A stretch of 64,000 nt of DNA from Macrosoma leucophasiata (GCA_036365455.1 JAWQUS010000030.1:18558001-18622000), one strand, 5' to 3'; shown: positions 11,001 to 20,715, counted from the stretch's first letter. Numbers and translations are program-made. The notes: generated from the sequence alone by a model not told the origin.

Positions 11001-14000
11001 GTGTGAATGATGATGATGATGATGATGACGTGTAAAAAAGGGTTATACGTACCAACAGCAGGCCTGATCACACACGTCGGCACATGTTCGGACATCGAGC
11101 GGACAGCTTCTTCTGCTATCGCCTTTGTGAAGGTATAGGTATTGGGCCATTCTTTCTTGAAACTGGAAGCAAAATCTACATAAGAGATGTGTAGTTCATT
11201 AAAAAAGGTTTTGAATTTTAAATTGTGTGTTTGAACGTGTGATGCTCTACAACAAGTTATGAAAACGGATTTTTTGATTATAGGTACCCTTTACCACCAA
11301 TTTTTTTTTTTTATGTCATTAAGTTGACAGACAAGCAGACGGGCCACCTGATGGTAAGTGGTCACCGTCGCCTATGGACATTTGCAACACCAGGGGAGTT
11401 GCCAACGCGCTGCCAGCCCTGAAGGACTCTTTTGACGCCATTTTTAAAGAACCCCATATTGTAGCACCGAGGGAACACCTCAGAGGGAAGTTCGTTCCAC
11501 AATTTACACGTTCAATTGACAGCAGAGCTTAGATCTTAAGAGTGACAATGCACCTTTCGTTGAACCGTCATTTAAATCTCTGGTTCTTACATTAAAATAA
11601 TTGCTTGAACCAAGAAGTTTTTTAGACCACAGTCATGTTATTACATATTATGCTCTGCCAAAGTATTCATTAATTGCTTTATCTTATATGCCTGTTTGTC
11701 ACTTCATACTTGTCTTTTGCCGGTTTTAAGATCTTTATAAAAGGAATACTTTAACTTACGGCACCATGAAGTTATTGAGAATCTCCTGGTCTTGTGTTTC
11801 AGCCAGCTGTATCATGGTGTCCACGGGCACCGGACAGTCATAGAACTGCTCGAGAACATCACTATTGACGCGACTTTTGGTCGTGTGAGTGTAAGCTGTC
11901 GACACGTATACCATACTCCTGAAAAGGACATTGTTCTACGTCCATACATTGTTCGCCTTAGAAATTATAAAGTAATTTTAGCAAATAAAAAATCATGGAT
12001 CGGATCGTGTAGAATATTTTAACTTAAAAGCATTCTAATTTGCTTATAAATTATAGTTTTTCTTCTGCAAGCATAACATGATACAGATTTATCTACCGTA
12101 TTCTAATATTTGGTTCATCCCTTAAAAAATAATATGATTCTATTTTTATGTTTCTGAGGTAGGGCTAAGTACACCTACCTACGTCTAAGTCCGATACTAG
12201 AGCGCCACCACCATTGGTATTGGTAAAATTAGGTAGATGAACATAGTATTTACGTGAGTCGTTTGCATTCTTTCGCCAAATGAAGTATTTCCCGAGTCCC
12301 TCGTACATTAATCAGAGTAGCTCTTTTTAGAGGTAATTCAAAATACGTTGATGAAGCCACGTGAAATATGAAATTTACCTGTAAATGTATTTATAAAATA
12401 TTGAAATGATTGTGAAATGATGAATGAAACAGATGTTGATAATAAATTAAAATCTTAAATTTTCTAGTAAGAATTAGATAAAGAAAAATTTTACTGATTA
12501 AAATCAAATGTATTAGCAGAGTTTCCAGTGCAGTTACTACTAGAAAAGAACTCCGCTACAGAACAAATTAGGCCTGAACATGAACTACTTTTAAGATTTA
12601 TCATGAATTTTAAGGTATGTTTGCCCTTGTGTGCTTTTGTTGTATCCGACACGCGTTATTATGTTGATTTTAAATTATTAAAACGTAAACTTAATTTGAT
12701 TTATATAACTTAAAATTTGGCATACATATTTAATTTAGTCACCCAAATACGCACGTGTAATATAAATTAATTTATTTATTTTAAATGTGGTGTATGTTGG
12801 TAATAAAATATTAGGTAGAAGCAAAGTGGCCTTCATGTATAAATTCGTTTATTTACATTATTGCATGTCCGTGTTTGTGTGACTGATTAACATACGTTTA
12901 ATTATACCTATCAAAAAATTATGCCAAGATTTATACAAAAAAAAAACGGAAAAAGGTACTAGTTGTAACAAATCTATATATATAAAAATAATCTGCTGTT
13001 CGTTAGTCTCGCTTAAACTCGAGAACGGTTGAACCGATTTGGCTAACTATGGTTTTGCATGATTTTTAGAAGTCCAGGGAAGGTTTAAAAGGTAAGAAAA
13101 TATGAAGAAATTGAAGAGAAATACTAAAAACCACAATTTCATTTTTCCATGCAAATAGTCCGTATCTATCAAACCTTTGACACATTATTTCATTGTGATG
13201 CAATACGAAGTTTGGCGGGTCAGCTAATTTGAAATATAATTTTCAGAATATAAAGACAATTATTTGATGTTTAAAATATTTCTACCTCTTCAGAACAAAA
13301 AGATGTAAATTAAAATTCTACCATAGAGTAACGCGGGCCACCGCACCGGAGGGTAGTAACCATATGCAGGCTTTTCTCTGTCAAAGTACAAGCCCAAGTG
13401 GGCCTATGCCTGTCGCCTATTTGTTTAAATGTGTACGTGAAAATGTTTATGTCATTTTGTTAAGTTAAGGTGTGAGTTTCGTAGTAATAGACGATTTTTG
13501 TGGTGTGTGTGTGTCACACTCATTTCCCCCTCTAAAAATGACAGTGTGTCCCCCATCGCGGCCGGTAGCCCGTGTTGCTCTATGGCTTCTACTTAGGCAA
13601 TAACGTTTTATTCCGACTTAAGTTTCTTGATAATATTTCGAACAATTTTATCTATTACTTTTTTTTTCGTCACAAATCAATCTATGGAACAGGCTACGAT
13701 TCTTTTGATATTTGAATCGAATGGGCTTTCGCGGATGGACAGACAAACAGACACACGAGTCATCCTCCAAAGGTTCCTTTTCCTTCCTTTGGAAGTACAG
13801 GACCCTTAAAAGTGATGTTCCATCCGAAATGTGTTTTACTATAACCTATTAAAAGCATAAACAATTGTTATCTTCAATTCGCATGTCAAGCTAGGATGCT
13901 CTTATCTTGATCAAGATATTCTTGATCAATAATGATTGTGTATAATGACTCCAACGGCCAAATACTCAAACGTCACTTAAATCTAAGTGGGACTTAAAAG

Positions 14001-16401
14001 TCTTCTGTCTTTATAAAACACGTCCAAACAAAAAAATAGCGCACATTTGAGAGTTGCTTAAAATTGAGTGACGTTTGAGTATTCGGCCATTTATGTCTTT
14101 AAGTATAATGTTTTTGTAACAATACCTCGTCAATAATATTGCGCGTATTTTTTTCATTGATACCAAGGCCCAATTCTTCAGCGTCACCCTCTATGGGCAC
14201 TACAATTTCTTTAAACTTCGGCTGTTCTTCATGTAACCCATCGAATAACTGTATTAAGAAATTAGATTAGACCAAATTATGAAAAAACGTATCTATATAT
14301 TTAAACATTACCATACTATATTGCATGTCTAGTGATGAAGCTCCAGGGAATAGCACCACCGCATTACCAAATTTTACTTGCTAAATGATAGTGTTCAGCA
14401 CTGTCATATTTCAGTCAGATGGTATATGTATGGTCCTGTAATTTCCCTTACAGAAGTACAATACAATACAATATCTTTATTAGTAAACACCAAGTTACAA
14501 GTAATTTTTAGTAGGTACGATATATTAACAATATATTGATTAAATTTAATATTCGATATTGGAAATTACCTATATTTAAATAGCAATCAAATTAAAGTAT
14601 TAATTTGTAACATAGTCTCAGATGTGATAACGTATCTATATTGAACTCTCTGATTTAATGTAGATGTTTATAAGTTACAGTATTACTCGTACTTATCATT
14701 AATGAAAACTATATTCATGTTTGCCACCAAACTTCATGATATGAAAAATGTATTTGATTGGTTGAACGCGTAAACCTTACTAGACGTCTATCCGTAAATA
14801 AAGGTATATAAAAAGTCACAATCATTGAGGTTACATAACTTTAATAAAGGCATATTATTGCTCATATTAGACATCCAATGAGTCCTGGCTGTGCATTATT
14901 AATGAATTCAACTAAAGCTTTGGACTGCATATGTATAGATTATCGTATTATGGTATGCAAGGTACTGCACTTAATTTAATGATGTCTTATTTGAGCAACA
15001 GTTCATAGGCAACCATTTTTACATTTCTTATCATAGCAAGAGAAAATAATATATTTTTCAGGCAGAATTTAAATAAATCAAATATGGTGTACTGCAAGGT
15101 GATGTCTTAAGACTTTAATTATTCTTAATATCAAGAAATGATTTTCTGAACCCAACCTTTGAAACGGCTGTAAACTTACCGGCTGCTGAAGGATGTCATG
15201 TAGTCTCTCTTCGATGGATTTTCCCTTCTTTGATCTCAGTAACATGTAGACTTTGGCAACTTTGCAGGACCTAAGATAAATGAATTAACAATATAATGAA
15301 AAGAGACAACAAAAAAATACATCATAGAAGTAGCGTAGAACGTTAGCTCAAATACGTGCAGCTAGCCAACCAGGAGGATTACCTATTTTTAATGCAATGA
15401 TAGAAATGAAAAATAAACTTGCATAATATGGATCGTAAATAAATACTGCTGCCGATAGACATCTACACGAAAACTAGAAATCGAAGTATAAATATGTTGT
15501 CCTCCTGAAGCCTAAAATGTTTTGGCTCTATCATAGTTACTATGGCTATGCAGTTAGATGGCTGCTTATTGGGTAGTTTTGTACTTGAAAACAATGTTTA
15601 TTTTAAATTCAAAATAAACGTTATGTTTACAATACAATTAAAAATTAAATTTCATTGGTTTTCGCCCGTGACAAAACCATTTGCAATCAGTAGTATTATT
15701 GAAACTTTAGAGTTTAATTTAAAAATAGTTTTAAAATTATTTGAAAATAATCCATCATCCTCTTGAAAACGTGATAATTGAAAGTCATTCACAAAACGTA
15801 ACTGCAGGTACTACTTGAACTAGTACATACACAACACATCACCGTGCGCTCCCGGCAATGTAAAAAAAAGTGAATTTTCATTAATGTTTAGAGAAATATA
15901 AGCTCACTGGCCGTGTTATACCTACAGCATCTTCATATATAAAAATGAATGTTTGTCTGTATGCCCTTTACAGAATCGTAAACTACGCATTTGACCATGT
16001 GATCTTTAGCAAAGTTGTTGTGCATGAGCCCACGAAGGTTTCTAAATTGGCAAATTCGACAGATGGCGCCACTATATTTTTTTAGTTTGTGGCGTAGCAA
16101 CGCGCTCAGGGTACAGCTAGTAACTAATAAAAAAGAATATTATGGGTAGATTATACTATCAAAACAAAATAATTTTGCTGCAGGAACAGTCACTAAAATT
16201 CCATCTTATATAAACAAAAGGGGGAACAAGTTCTAAAAACCTGATGAGCTTCTCAATAAGTTGTTTCCCTAAGAATCCAGAGCCACCAGTCACGAACACG
16301 ACTGATTCTTCATAAAAATTCGCTAGCTCTGATTTTCCCTGATCCACCATTTCTTTCATCCATTGCTTCTTCAACGATACCTCCTTCTCTAATGTCAGCA
16401 T
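5073..16401 (-). CDS. Fatty acyl-CoA reductase, 10 exons assembled
   Basis: Predicted to reduce long-chain fatty acyl-CoA to fatty alcohol with NADPH, an enzyme type that in moths supplies wax, storage and pheromone alcohols. Exons (minus): 16401-16241, 15270-15180, 14248-14126, 12378-12254, 11918-11760, 11162-11053, 10142-10075, 8600-8405, 6699-6519 and 5442-5073. All introns are GT-AG and the phases agree, giving 1584 nt, 527 residues plus stop, a normal length for the family. Motifs: TGGSGFLG at about residues 38-45, STAY before the YxxxK motif Y229-TFT-K233, then a FAR C-terminal domain and a hydrophobic tail of about 37 residues, probably membrane-anchoring. A region that usually reads AATVRF is ASSTYF here. 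An open frame continues to a possible acceptor at 16424, so an upstream exon and start are possible. Which fatty acyl-CoA it uses cannot be told. Confidence 0.88.
5450..5935 (-). repeat. Family E repeat with AGACAGAT microsatellite
   Basis: It shares GTCAAGTGCATGTCGGGCCA at one end and AACCGCGGACCGACAGACAG near the other with copies at 21340-21795, 30145-30790, 43056-43632 and 49255-49380. Here the GACAGACAGA tract has expanded to TAGACAGA repeats at about 5797-5885. It lies in a reductase intron. Strand is arbitrary. Confidence 0.65.
6018..6120. repeat. Fold-back of a Helitron-like 3' end
   Basis: TTAGACTAGCTGTGCCCACG with CTTCGTCCGCATAGAT is imperfectly inverted as ATGCGGACAAAGTTTTAGGC with ACAGCTAATCTAA. 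The CTAGCTGTGCC end also starts repeats at 8632 and 27711. Intronic. Confidence 0.6.
6519..6699 (-). CDS. Reductase exon 9 (start of FAR C domain)
   Basis: Encodes IIADVFNVEYRNM and TWILHYIPAMIIDIVLYAMG then KDLR. The HYxPAxxxDxxxxxxGKxxxL pattern is diagnostic of the FAR C-terminal domain. Length 181 nt. Acceptor GTTTCAG, donor CG|GTATGT. Confidence 0.88.
6801..7680 (-). mobile_element. LINE-A 3' fragment (6811-6910 and 7488-7670), interrupted
   Basis: GAAATGATGT occurs at both 6801-6810 and 7671-7680, as a 10-bp target duplication. LINE-A sequence (CTTCACGCCAAGTCCC..., then ATACATGCACGCCGATTCCT...) is split by about 577 bp of another repeat. It sits in the intron between reductase exons 8 and 9. 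Confidence 0.75.
6911..7487. mobile_element. Element nested in LINE-A, with a 31-bp fold-back
   Basis: It interrupts LINE-A. It begins with AAACTCAAACTCAAATTT, as seen inverted at 32530-32560. Arms 6936-6966 and 6972-7002 are an exact 31-bp inverted repeat with a 5-base loop. Interior blocks (TCAACAGAATGTTCTATACT, GGACATTCATTGTCATTCAC) recur inverted at 32280-32390. Class unknown. Confidence 0.6.
7714..8001 (+). repeat. SINE-M copy, full-length
   Basis: Complete from the GGTGGTAGAGCTCCAGTG head to the CACATAAAAT tail. Intronic. Confidence 0.8.
8043..8104. repeat. (CA)n microsatellite
   Basis: About 60 bp of CACACA with few interruptions, just after the SINE-M tail. Confidence 0.9.
8405..8600 (-). 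CDS. Reductase exon 8
   Basis: Encodes LFLGVGLGLLHIFYG, then FVCVDHVNNATLAAAKET and KIYTISSYRHPSRA. This matches the family sequence from GxGxGLxR through VPVDxVxNxL to IYNxxSSxxNP. Length 196 nt. Acceptor TTACAG, donor GCAC|GTGAGT. Confidence 0.88.
8662..9054 (-). mobile_element. 5S rRNA-derived SINE (SINE3-like) with 12-bp target duplication
   Basis: TACTGAACAATA flanks both sides (8662-8673 and 9043-9054). On the minus strand the head contains GGTTAAGCACTACGGGCGCG then GTGATGGGTGACCGC. This closely follows the 3' half of insect 5S rRNA (TTAAGCAGCGTCGGGCGCGGT ... GATGGGGGACCGC, recalled from memory). The body ends in (ATT)n, like a LINE-dependent tail. It lies within reductase intron 8/7, inside a Helitron-like remnant that carries the CTAGCTGTGCC end. 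The 5S origin is strong by eye; mobility is inferred from the duplication and tail. Confidence 0.78.
9410..9975 (-). repeat. GC-rich repeat fragment, probably LINE-derived
   Basis: Much more GC-rich than its surroundings, without an intact frame. Its first 90 bp (GTGTTTCGACTCGTCCGCC, GCGGATGTGTGCGATAGCGT inverted) recur in changed form at 27785-27890. It ends abutting a SINE-M fragment (CACCGCATTACCTATCTGCC). Possibly the 5' part of a LINE; unproven. Confidence 0.4.
10075..10142 (-). CDS. Reductase exon 7
   Basis: Encodes (V)LGSEMEPSPGWVDRNAVFS and ITG, matching the family motif EPxPGWxDNxxGxTG. Length 68 nt. Acceptor CTCACAG, donor GGG|GTAAGT. Confidence 0.85.
10359..10652 (-). repeat. SINE-M copy
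   Basis: Runs from TTTTTTTATGTCATGAAGG (tail, inverted) to CTCTACCAGCAGT (head, inverted). Intronic, minus orientation like the gene. Confidence 0.8.
10710..11035. repeat. Retroposon 3'-end-like repeat with (ATG)n tail
   Basis: Moderately GC-rich sequence ends in (ATG)n at about 11008-11029, directly before reductase exon 6. No protein match recognised. A LINE/SINE 3' end is inferred from the tail. Confidence 0.4.
11053..11162 (-). CDS. Reductase exon 6 (catalytic YxxxK)
   Basis: Encodes FKKEWPNTYTFTKAIAEEAV and TCVIRPAV. The Tyr and Lys of YTFTK are the expected catalytic pair, and RPAV matches the family RPSIV. Length 110 nt. Acceptor CTTCCAG, donor TTG|GTACGT. Confidence 0.9.
11300..11515 (-). 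repeat. LINE-B 3' fragment
   Basis: Same sequence as 2278-2460 (GTTGACAGACAAGCAGACGG, ACCAGGGGAGTTGCCAACGC). It ends abruptly at CACAATTTACACGTT. Intronic. Confidence 0.75.
11760..11918 (-). CDS. Reductase exon 5
   Basis: Encodes SMVYVSTAYTHT and a variable acidic segment ending NNFMVP. STAY is the conserved stretch before the YxxxK motif. Length 159 nt. Acceptor TTTTCAG, donor CC|GTAAGT. Confidence 0.88.
12254..12378 (-). CDS. Reductase exon 4
   Basis: Encodes VNFIFHVASSTYFELPLKRA then INVRGTREIL, aligning with the family region V(I/F)FHxAAxVRFxExLKxAxxxNVxGT. The usual VRF is TYF here. Length 125 nt. Acceptor TTTACAG, donor AC|GTAAAT. The join gives T before SMVYVSTAY. Confidence 0.83.
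12972..13227 (+). mobile_element. Non-autonomous Helitron-like element
   Basis: Starts TCTATATATATAAAA after an A and ends GGCGGGTCAGCTA before T. Most of its length matches the copy at 59835-60092 (GAACCGATTTGGCTAA, CCGTATCTATCAAACCTTTG). No coding capacity. Intronic. Confidence 0.65.
13325..13588. mobile_element. Family D TIR element
   Basis: AGAGTAACGCGGGCCACC with GGAGGGTAGTAACCAT is inverted at the right as GGTAGCCCGTGTTGCTCT. Intronic MITE of about 260 bp. Confidence 0.65.
13963..14096. mobile_element. 134-bp MITE with about 24-bp inverted ends
   Basis: GGCCAAATACTCAAACGTCA at the left is inverted at the right as TGACGTTTGAGTATTCGGCC. The copy at 42345-42472 is nearly the same length and sequence. 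Intronic, next to exon 3. Confidence 0.75.
14126..14248 (-). CDS. Reductase exon 3
   Basis: Encodes LFDGLHEEQPKFKEIVVPIE then GDAEELGLG, the family pattern LFxxL...K..PIxGD...LGL. Length 123 nt, phase 0 at both ends. Acceptor AATACAG, donor GAG|GTATTG. Confidence 0.87.
14328..14745 (+). repeat. Degenerate SINE-M, interrupted
   Basis: Head part 14328-14450 (AGCTCCAGGGAATAGCACCA...) and tail part about 14615-14745 (TGATAACGTATCTATATTGA... TTTGCCACC) are separated by an AT-rich insertion beginning TACAATACAATACAATATC. High divergence suggests an old copy. Confidence 0.55.
15180..15270 (-). CDS. Reductase exon 2
   Basis: Encodes SCKVAKVYMLLRSKKGKSIE and on to LQQP. The KxYxLxRxKKGxS pattern is conserved right after the Rossmann motif. 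Acceptor CTTAG, donor CCG|GTAAGT. Length 91 nt, joining in phase on both sides. Confidence 0.88.
15930..16120 (+). mobile_element. Non-autonomous Helitron-like element
   Basis: Starts TCTTCATATATAAAAATG after an A and ends GTACAGCTAG before T, fitting Helitron TC...CTRR rules and A-T insertion. It differs in sequence from the 12972 family. Intronic. Confidence 0.6.
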
Positions 16402-16424
16402 CCTGTCCAATACTTCCGAACGTG
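16241..16424 (-). CDS. Reductase exon 1 (Rossmann motif)
   Basis: Encodes the amphipathic N-terminal stretch and FVTGGSGFLGKQLIEKLIR, the NADPH-binding start of the fold. The first ATG in frame is at 16401. The frame is open to a TATAG acceptor at 16425-16426, so the 5' border is uncertain. The donor is ATCAG|GTTTTT. Confidence 0.85.
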
Positions 16425-16488
16425 CTATATTATAAGTGAAAACTTTCTTTAGAATGATGTACGTATCAAATTAATTTATTATTTATTA

Positions 16489-16650
16489 CAACATTTAAAA
16501 TTTCTCGCAAGTATCAAGATTTTTGTTAGGCTTCTCAGGATATGGATAAATAAATAAAAAAATAAAATACGCTTACACTTACAGCCCAACAGCCGTTTTA
16601 CACGTACCAAACATACACAAACAACCAGACCCGAAAAAATATTTGTACTT
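16489..16650 (-). repeat. SINE-T related repeat, truncated
   Basis: ACAACATTTAAAATTTCTCG through the ACACAAACAACCAGACCCGA stretch matches 22241-22415, with the middle CACTAGGCACAAGTATAAAC deleted. It lies upstream of reductase exon 1. Confidence 0.6.
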
Positions 16651-16784
16651 GTTTCTTAAATAAAATTGATTTAAAAGTTGAAAATAAGGGTTTGTTTCAT
16701 ATATATTTGACTTGAACACTTGACGAAATAAAATAATATAAAATAAAAATGCGAAAAATTATTTATTTTATATTATTTTATTTC

Positions 16785-17110
16785 TCTATTAAAAGGTAGA
16801 AATAGAAATAGAAAATATTTTTATTTCGAATAGATCTTTACAGATACTTTCAAAACGTCAATAAATCATAAACTACCTAGAGCGAATAACCATTACATAT
16901 AGTAAAAGCAAAATCATATATTAATAGTAGATTAAAAATTAAAATTTAAACTATTTGGTTAAAACATAATAATCATAAAATTTTTCAATTCCTTCAATGA
17001 TAATAAATGAAGCAAAAGAAAAACTTATTCGTCAAGATCAATGTTATTCACTTAGCAGAGTTCCAAGTGCAGTCACTACTGAGAAGAACTCCGCTACCCA
17101 ACAAACTCAG
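16785..17110 (+). repeat. Interspersed repeat, copy inverted at 30840-31120
   Basis: GAATAGATCTTTACAGATAC through GATCAATGTTATTCACTTAG is nearly the reverse complement of 30840-31120. A shorter related copy lies at 7250-7440. No coding capacity seen. Confidence 0.65.
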
Positions 17111-17950
17111 TAAGAGCTCTTTTAAATGAGAGCTTAAATCTAGTACAGATAGATTATCGTGAAAAATCAAATAATGTCAACGTCCATAGCATAGATGCAA
17201 ATAAACTGCTATCTACTAAATGTGATGTAGCCCCTGCAAACCAGAACAGACCAGTCCCCACCAACAGCACCCGTTCACGAGTATGACGCATGTGACAGCC
17301 ATTGCCCTCCTCGACCATTTTAGAGGGAAGTGAGCAACCCGCCACACACGTATATATCTGTACATGTACCACCACCTACTCTATCTTATTTCATTAGCAC
17401 AATGTATTCTACATGAATTTCTGTAATCCTTTGTTATGATGGAAGAGCTGGTGTCCTGAACCCTGATGAAAACTATTTTTTATACTAGTACCTTGAGTTA
17501 TTTTGGTTCTAATGCAATATATTTGAGATACTTGTTCCATAATAATATAAATGACTCAATATTTTTAAATTTAAAAACAGGGTAAGTTTATTTTGAGTTT
17601 GCTTAGGACCTAACTGATTTTTTAAATAAAAGATTTTTTTTTAAACAGAAGATCTAACTTTCTATCTAAAAAATATTTACTTGATTGAGCCTGTAACCAG
17701 AAAAAAAGTAAATTTAATAGATACTTAAAATCAACAGTCGACGACTTACCCATTATTTCATAAATATATTTTTGCTTACACGATTAATACTTCATCGACA
17801 ACCAATATTATATCAACTGAATGGAACAAGACTATTTACTGTTGCCTAATCATTAATGAATAATGTAGAACAGTAACAGTCTTACATAATACATAATCCC
17901 GATTACCGAATGTACCTACTATGACGTACAATCTTATAAATACATATCAT
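17111..17950. other. AT-rich DNA, nothing recognised
   Basis: No exon upstream of the reductase is identifiable here, although a 5' untranslated exon or promoter could lie in this interval. Confidence 0.4.
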
Positions 17951-18054
17951 TATATCTACACATATAATTAAGTAGTCAAACCCGCGTGTCTGTACATTGT
18001 ATATATTTACGAAAAACTGATTGGGGGCGATGTTAAAATAGTATTAGAACACTT

Positions 18055-18680
18055 TTCAATGATTTTTAATTTTGTTGTCTGTCTGTTTGTCTGTTTGTCC
18101 CTTTGTCCAGGCTAATCTCCGAAGATACTGGACGGATTCGAATGAAACTTTTTGTGGTGTATAGATACCAAGCCTGACCAACATTTAGGCTACTTTTTAT
18201 TGCTAGAAAATCACTCCCACGGGAATCTCTACATTTAATAAAATCGTAAGAAAGTCATTTTTTTAAAATAATACTTGGGACGTGATCTACAATAGAAATC
18301 GGAGCCAAAACTATAGTTTTCAGATTTTTTGTCTGTTTGTATGTATGTCCGGGCTAAACTAAAAAAGTACCTACTAAATGGCACCTGTTAGTAATATCCA
18401 TGCAAAATTTGAAGTAAATTTTGCATGAATATTATTAACAGGTCCGGTCAATATATAGGCTACATATTATCACGCTATCTCCTACGGGAGAGAGCTGTAA
18501 ATCTTTAAAATCGTAGGAAAGTCAAAACTGTACATTGATTTTTTTTGTTTTAAAGAATATTTGGGGCGTGATTTACTATCGATATCGAAGCCAAATATCG
18601 TGTTTGTTTTGTCTGTTGTTGTTTGTCTGTATGTATGTGCGAGCTAAACTCAAAAAGTAATGGATCTTAATGGATTTACT
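18055..18680 (+). repeat. About 2.4 diverged tandem units of 260-280 bp
   Basis: TTTGTCTGTTTGT... followed by GGGCTAA(A/T)CT and, farther on, CTCC(C/T)ACGGGA and AATCGTA(G/A)GAAAGTCA recurs near 18070, 18335 and 18605. It includes a hairpin at 18383-18443. Confidence 0.65.
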
Positions 18681-18689
18681 TCTAATTTT

Positions 18690-20290
18690 GCATGAATATC
18701 CGAGAATTTTCAAGGACACCTCGTTGGGTAAGGTTTATAGGTACCGTGCATCCAAATAATGGCGAAAGCTATTTCCTGCGGTTGTTACTTCACACGGTCC
18801 GAGGCCCAACGTATTTCACTTTTCTGAGGACATTTGATGGCGTGGAGTATCCCACTTACCGCGCGGCCTGCGTAGCACGTCACCTTTTCGACGGTTACCA
18901 AAACTGGGATGACACCCTCGCGGAGGCAAGCGTCAGTGACGGAGAAATATCGCCATCATCTGTCTGAAGATTTTCTACGAGCTTTGAGACACGTGCTACT
19001 GGAGACGAAGTCGAAGTAACTAAGGAACGCATGCTGAACACCTGTATAAGTTCATTTCAAGATGTGGTCATTTCCACCACCGATTGAACTATCGAATATG
19101 GGTTACCAGCTCCCCAAATCATCACCGCATCAAGACCGTAGAAATTGGGAGTATAACGCTGAGACAAATTACGATCCGGGCGAAATGACCATGTCACTTT
19201 GTTCTGTTCAGAGCAAAAACAAATTTATGATACCGTCCTTAAAAGCGTTGGGCAAAACCAGGGTAAAATGTTTTTCTCCTGGATTTTGGATGTTCCCGGT
19301 GGAACGACGTTTTTGGTGTGTCATGTAACAGTGATGAGGGTCACGTGCTCAAGGATTGCTCTCTGATTATATGGGATGAGTGTACGATGGCCAATAGAAA
19401 GGCAGTTGAGGCCGTGGACAAAACCCTGTAAGACATCCGCAGGAACGAAAGTGGGTTGTGTAACATCACTGTTCACTTACGATTTCCGGCAAACGCTTCC
19501 CGTGGTGACGCGAAGATCGAGGGCTGACGAGATGAATGCTTTGTTGAAACGATCTTAACGAGTTCGTACCTACGCTGCGCTTGACCATTAATATGAGTTC
19601 TCGGCTGGACGACAATGCACGTGCTCAAGAATTTTCAGATGTCCTTCTAAGTCTTCGTGGAAGCACTCTACCAGAAGAGAGAGGTGGATAGGTGGTGTTT
19701 CCAGAGTCTCTCGACAGAGATGTATCCAGGTGAGAAGAACTCATTCTCGGTGTCTACGGGGACATTAGTCGTATACCGCACCAACAGAATACGACGTTTC
19801 GGGTGTGTAAGCAAGCCATTTTGACGCCCAAAAATGATCAGGCTGCAGCAATTAATAGGCAATGAAGTGGTCTATACCTCCATAAATACTGTCGTCGAGC
19901 AAGATGACGCCACACATTATCCCATGCCATTTCTGAACTTCCTGACAGCAAGCGGACTTCCATCGCATACCATCAAGCTGAAGGTAAGTGTCCCGATTAT
20001 GCTTCTTCGGAACTTATCTCCTCCGAAGTTGTATAACGGGGCCCGGCATTGGCGAGGCAGTATTTATACCACGCATTCCCCTCATACCTCATAACTACAC
20101 ATTCCAGTTCAAGCGCGTACAGTTGAATGTTTGCTTCGCGATGATCATCAATAAGTCGCAGGGGCAGGCACTGAGGTCAGCGGGTGTTAACCTCAGGGCA
20201 AGTTGCTTCTCACACGGGCAACTGTACGTCTCTTGCTACCGCGTTACCAGTCCTGTCTCTCTTTACATTTTGGACAGAATAGATATATAG
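18690..20290 (+). pseudogene. Helitron helicase pseudogene, frame broken
   Basis: Remnants of the Pif1-like helicase that unwinds DNA during rolling-circle transposition. In order: VHPNNGESYFLRLLLHTVRG (18.75 kb), Walker-B-like WDECTMANRKAVEAVDK (19.37 kb), FRQTLPVVTR (19.48 kb), SGLPSHTIKLKVSVPIMLLR (19.95 kb), then INKSQGQALRSAGVNLRASC and FSHGQLYVSC (20.15-20.24 kb). The matches occur in different frames with several stops, and the Walker A region is not recognisable. Certainly non-functional. Confidence 0.8.
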
Positions 20291-20325
20291 AAATTCACGC
20301 AGACGACGTTGCGGGCAGCTGCTAG

Positions 20326-20430
20326 TTAAAATATATGTAAATACGTTAACGCGGCCATGTAATGTAAAATAAAAGGGTACTGGTATTTACTTATATTTAT
20401 TTTAGATGTAAGTATCAAATTAATTTATTG
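20326..20430. other. AT-rich spacer
   Basis: The end (GTATCAAATTAATTTATTGTTTA) resembles 16465-16490. Nothing else seen. Confidence 0.4.
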
Positions 20431-20433
20431 TTT

Positions 20434-20715
20434 ACTAGCTTTGCCCGTGACCTTGTTCACGTGGAGTAGTGACTTTGGGACTTTGGGCAGGGCGTTTTGG
20501 GTGTGGTTTGATTTGTACAGAGAAGCATTCTTCTCTGCACACAATATTAGGCGTATGACCATCGGGGATAAAAGAACACAGGCTGCTAGGATTGCTAACC
20601 CGTGAGAGCGAGCCACATATAACTGACCATGCGAAAAATAGGTAGCTAATTGTTTAAACGCGCAGTCGTGTAAGTACCTACAACCTACAAACGTCCATCC
20701 TATGCTGAACCGTAT
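20434..20715 (-). pseudogene. Second Helitron helicase-tail remnant, inverted
   Basis: On the minus strand it contains YFSHGQLYVARSHGLAI, the helicase C-terminal motif, and runs to a CTAG 3' end (CTAGCTTTGCCCG on the plus strand at 20434). It converges with the copy ending at 20325, so two Helitron tails face each other. Confidence 0.6.

Larger units (their letters stand above)
17955..20325 (+). mobile_element. Decayed Helitron with helicase remnants
   Basis: Starts TCTACACATATAATTAAG after an A and ends GCGGGCAGCTGCTAG before T. The left third holds a tandem repeat (18055-18680) and the right two thirds broken helicase sequence. Length about 2.37 kb, shorter than an intact autonomous element (which carries Rep and helicase). 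No Rep domain was recognised, so it is probably internally deleted. Confidence 0.7.

Noticed and set aside
17154..17375. 73-codon minus-strand frame upstream of the reductase as a possible first exon
   Set aside because: No family resemblance, no donor site joining in phase to 16424 that I could identify, and it neighbours repeat sequence.
18692..20290. A working helicase gene
   Set aside because: Helicase motifs are in different frames with several stops, and it lies inside Helitron ends.
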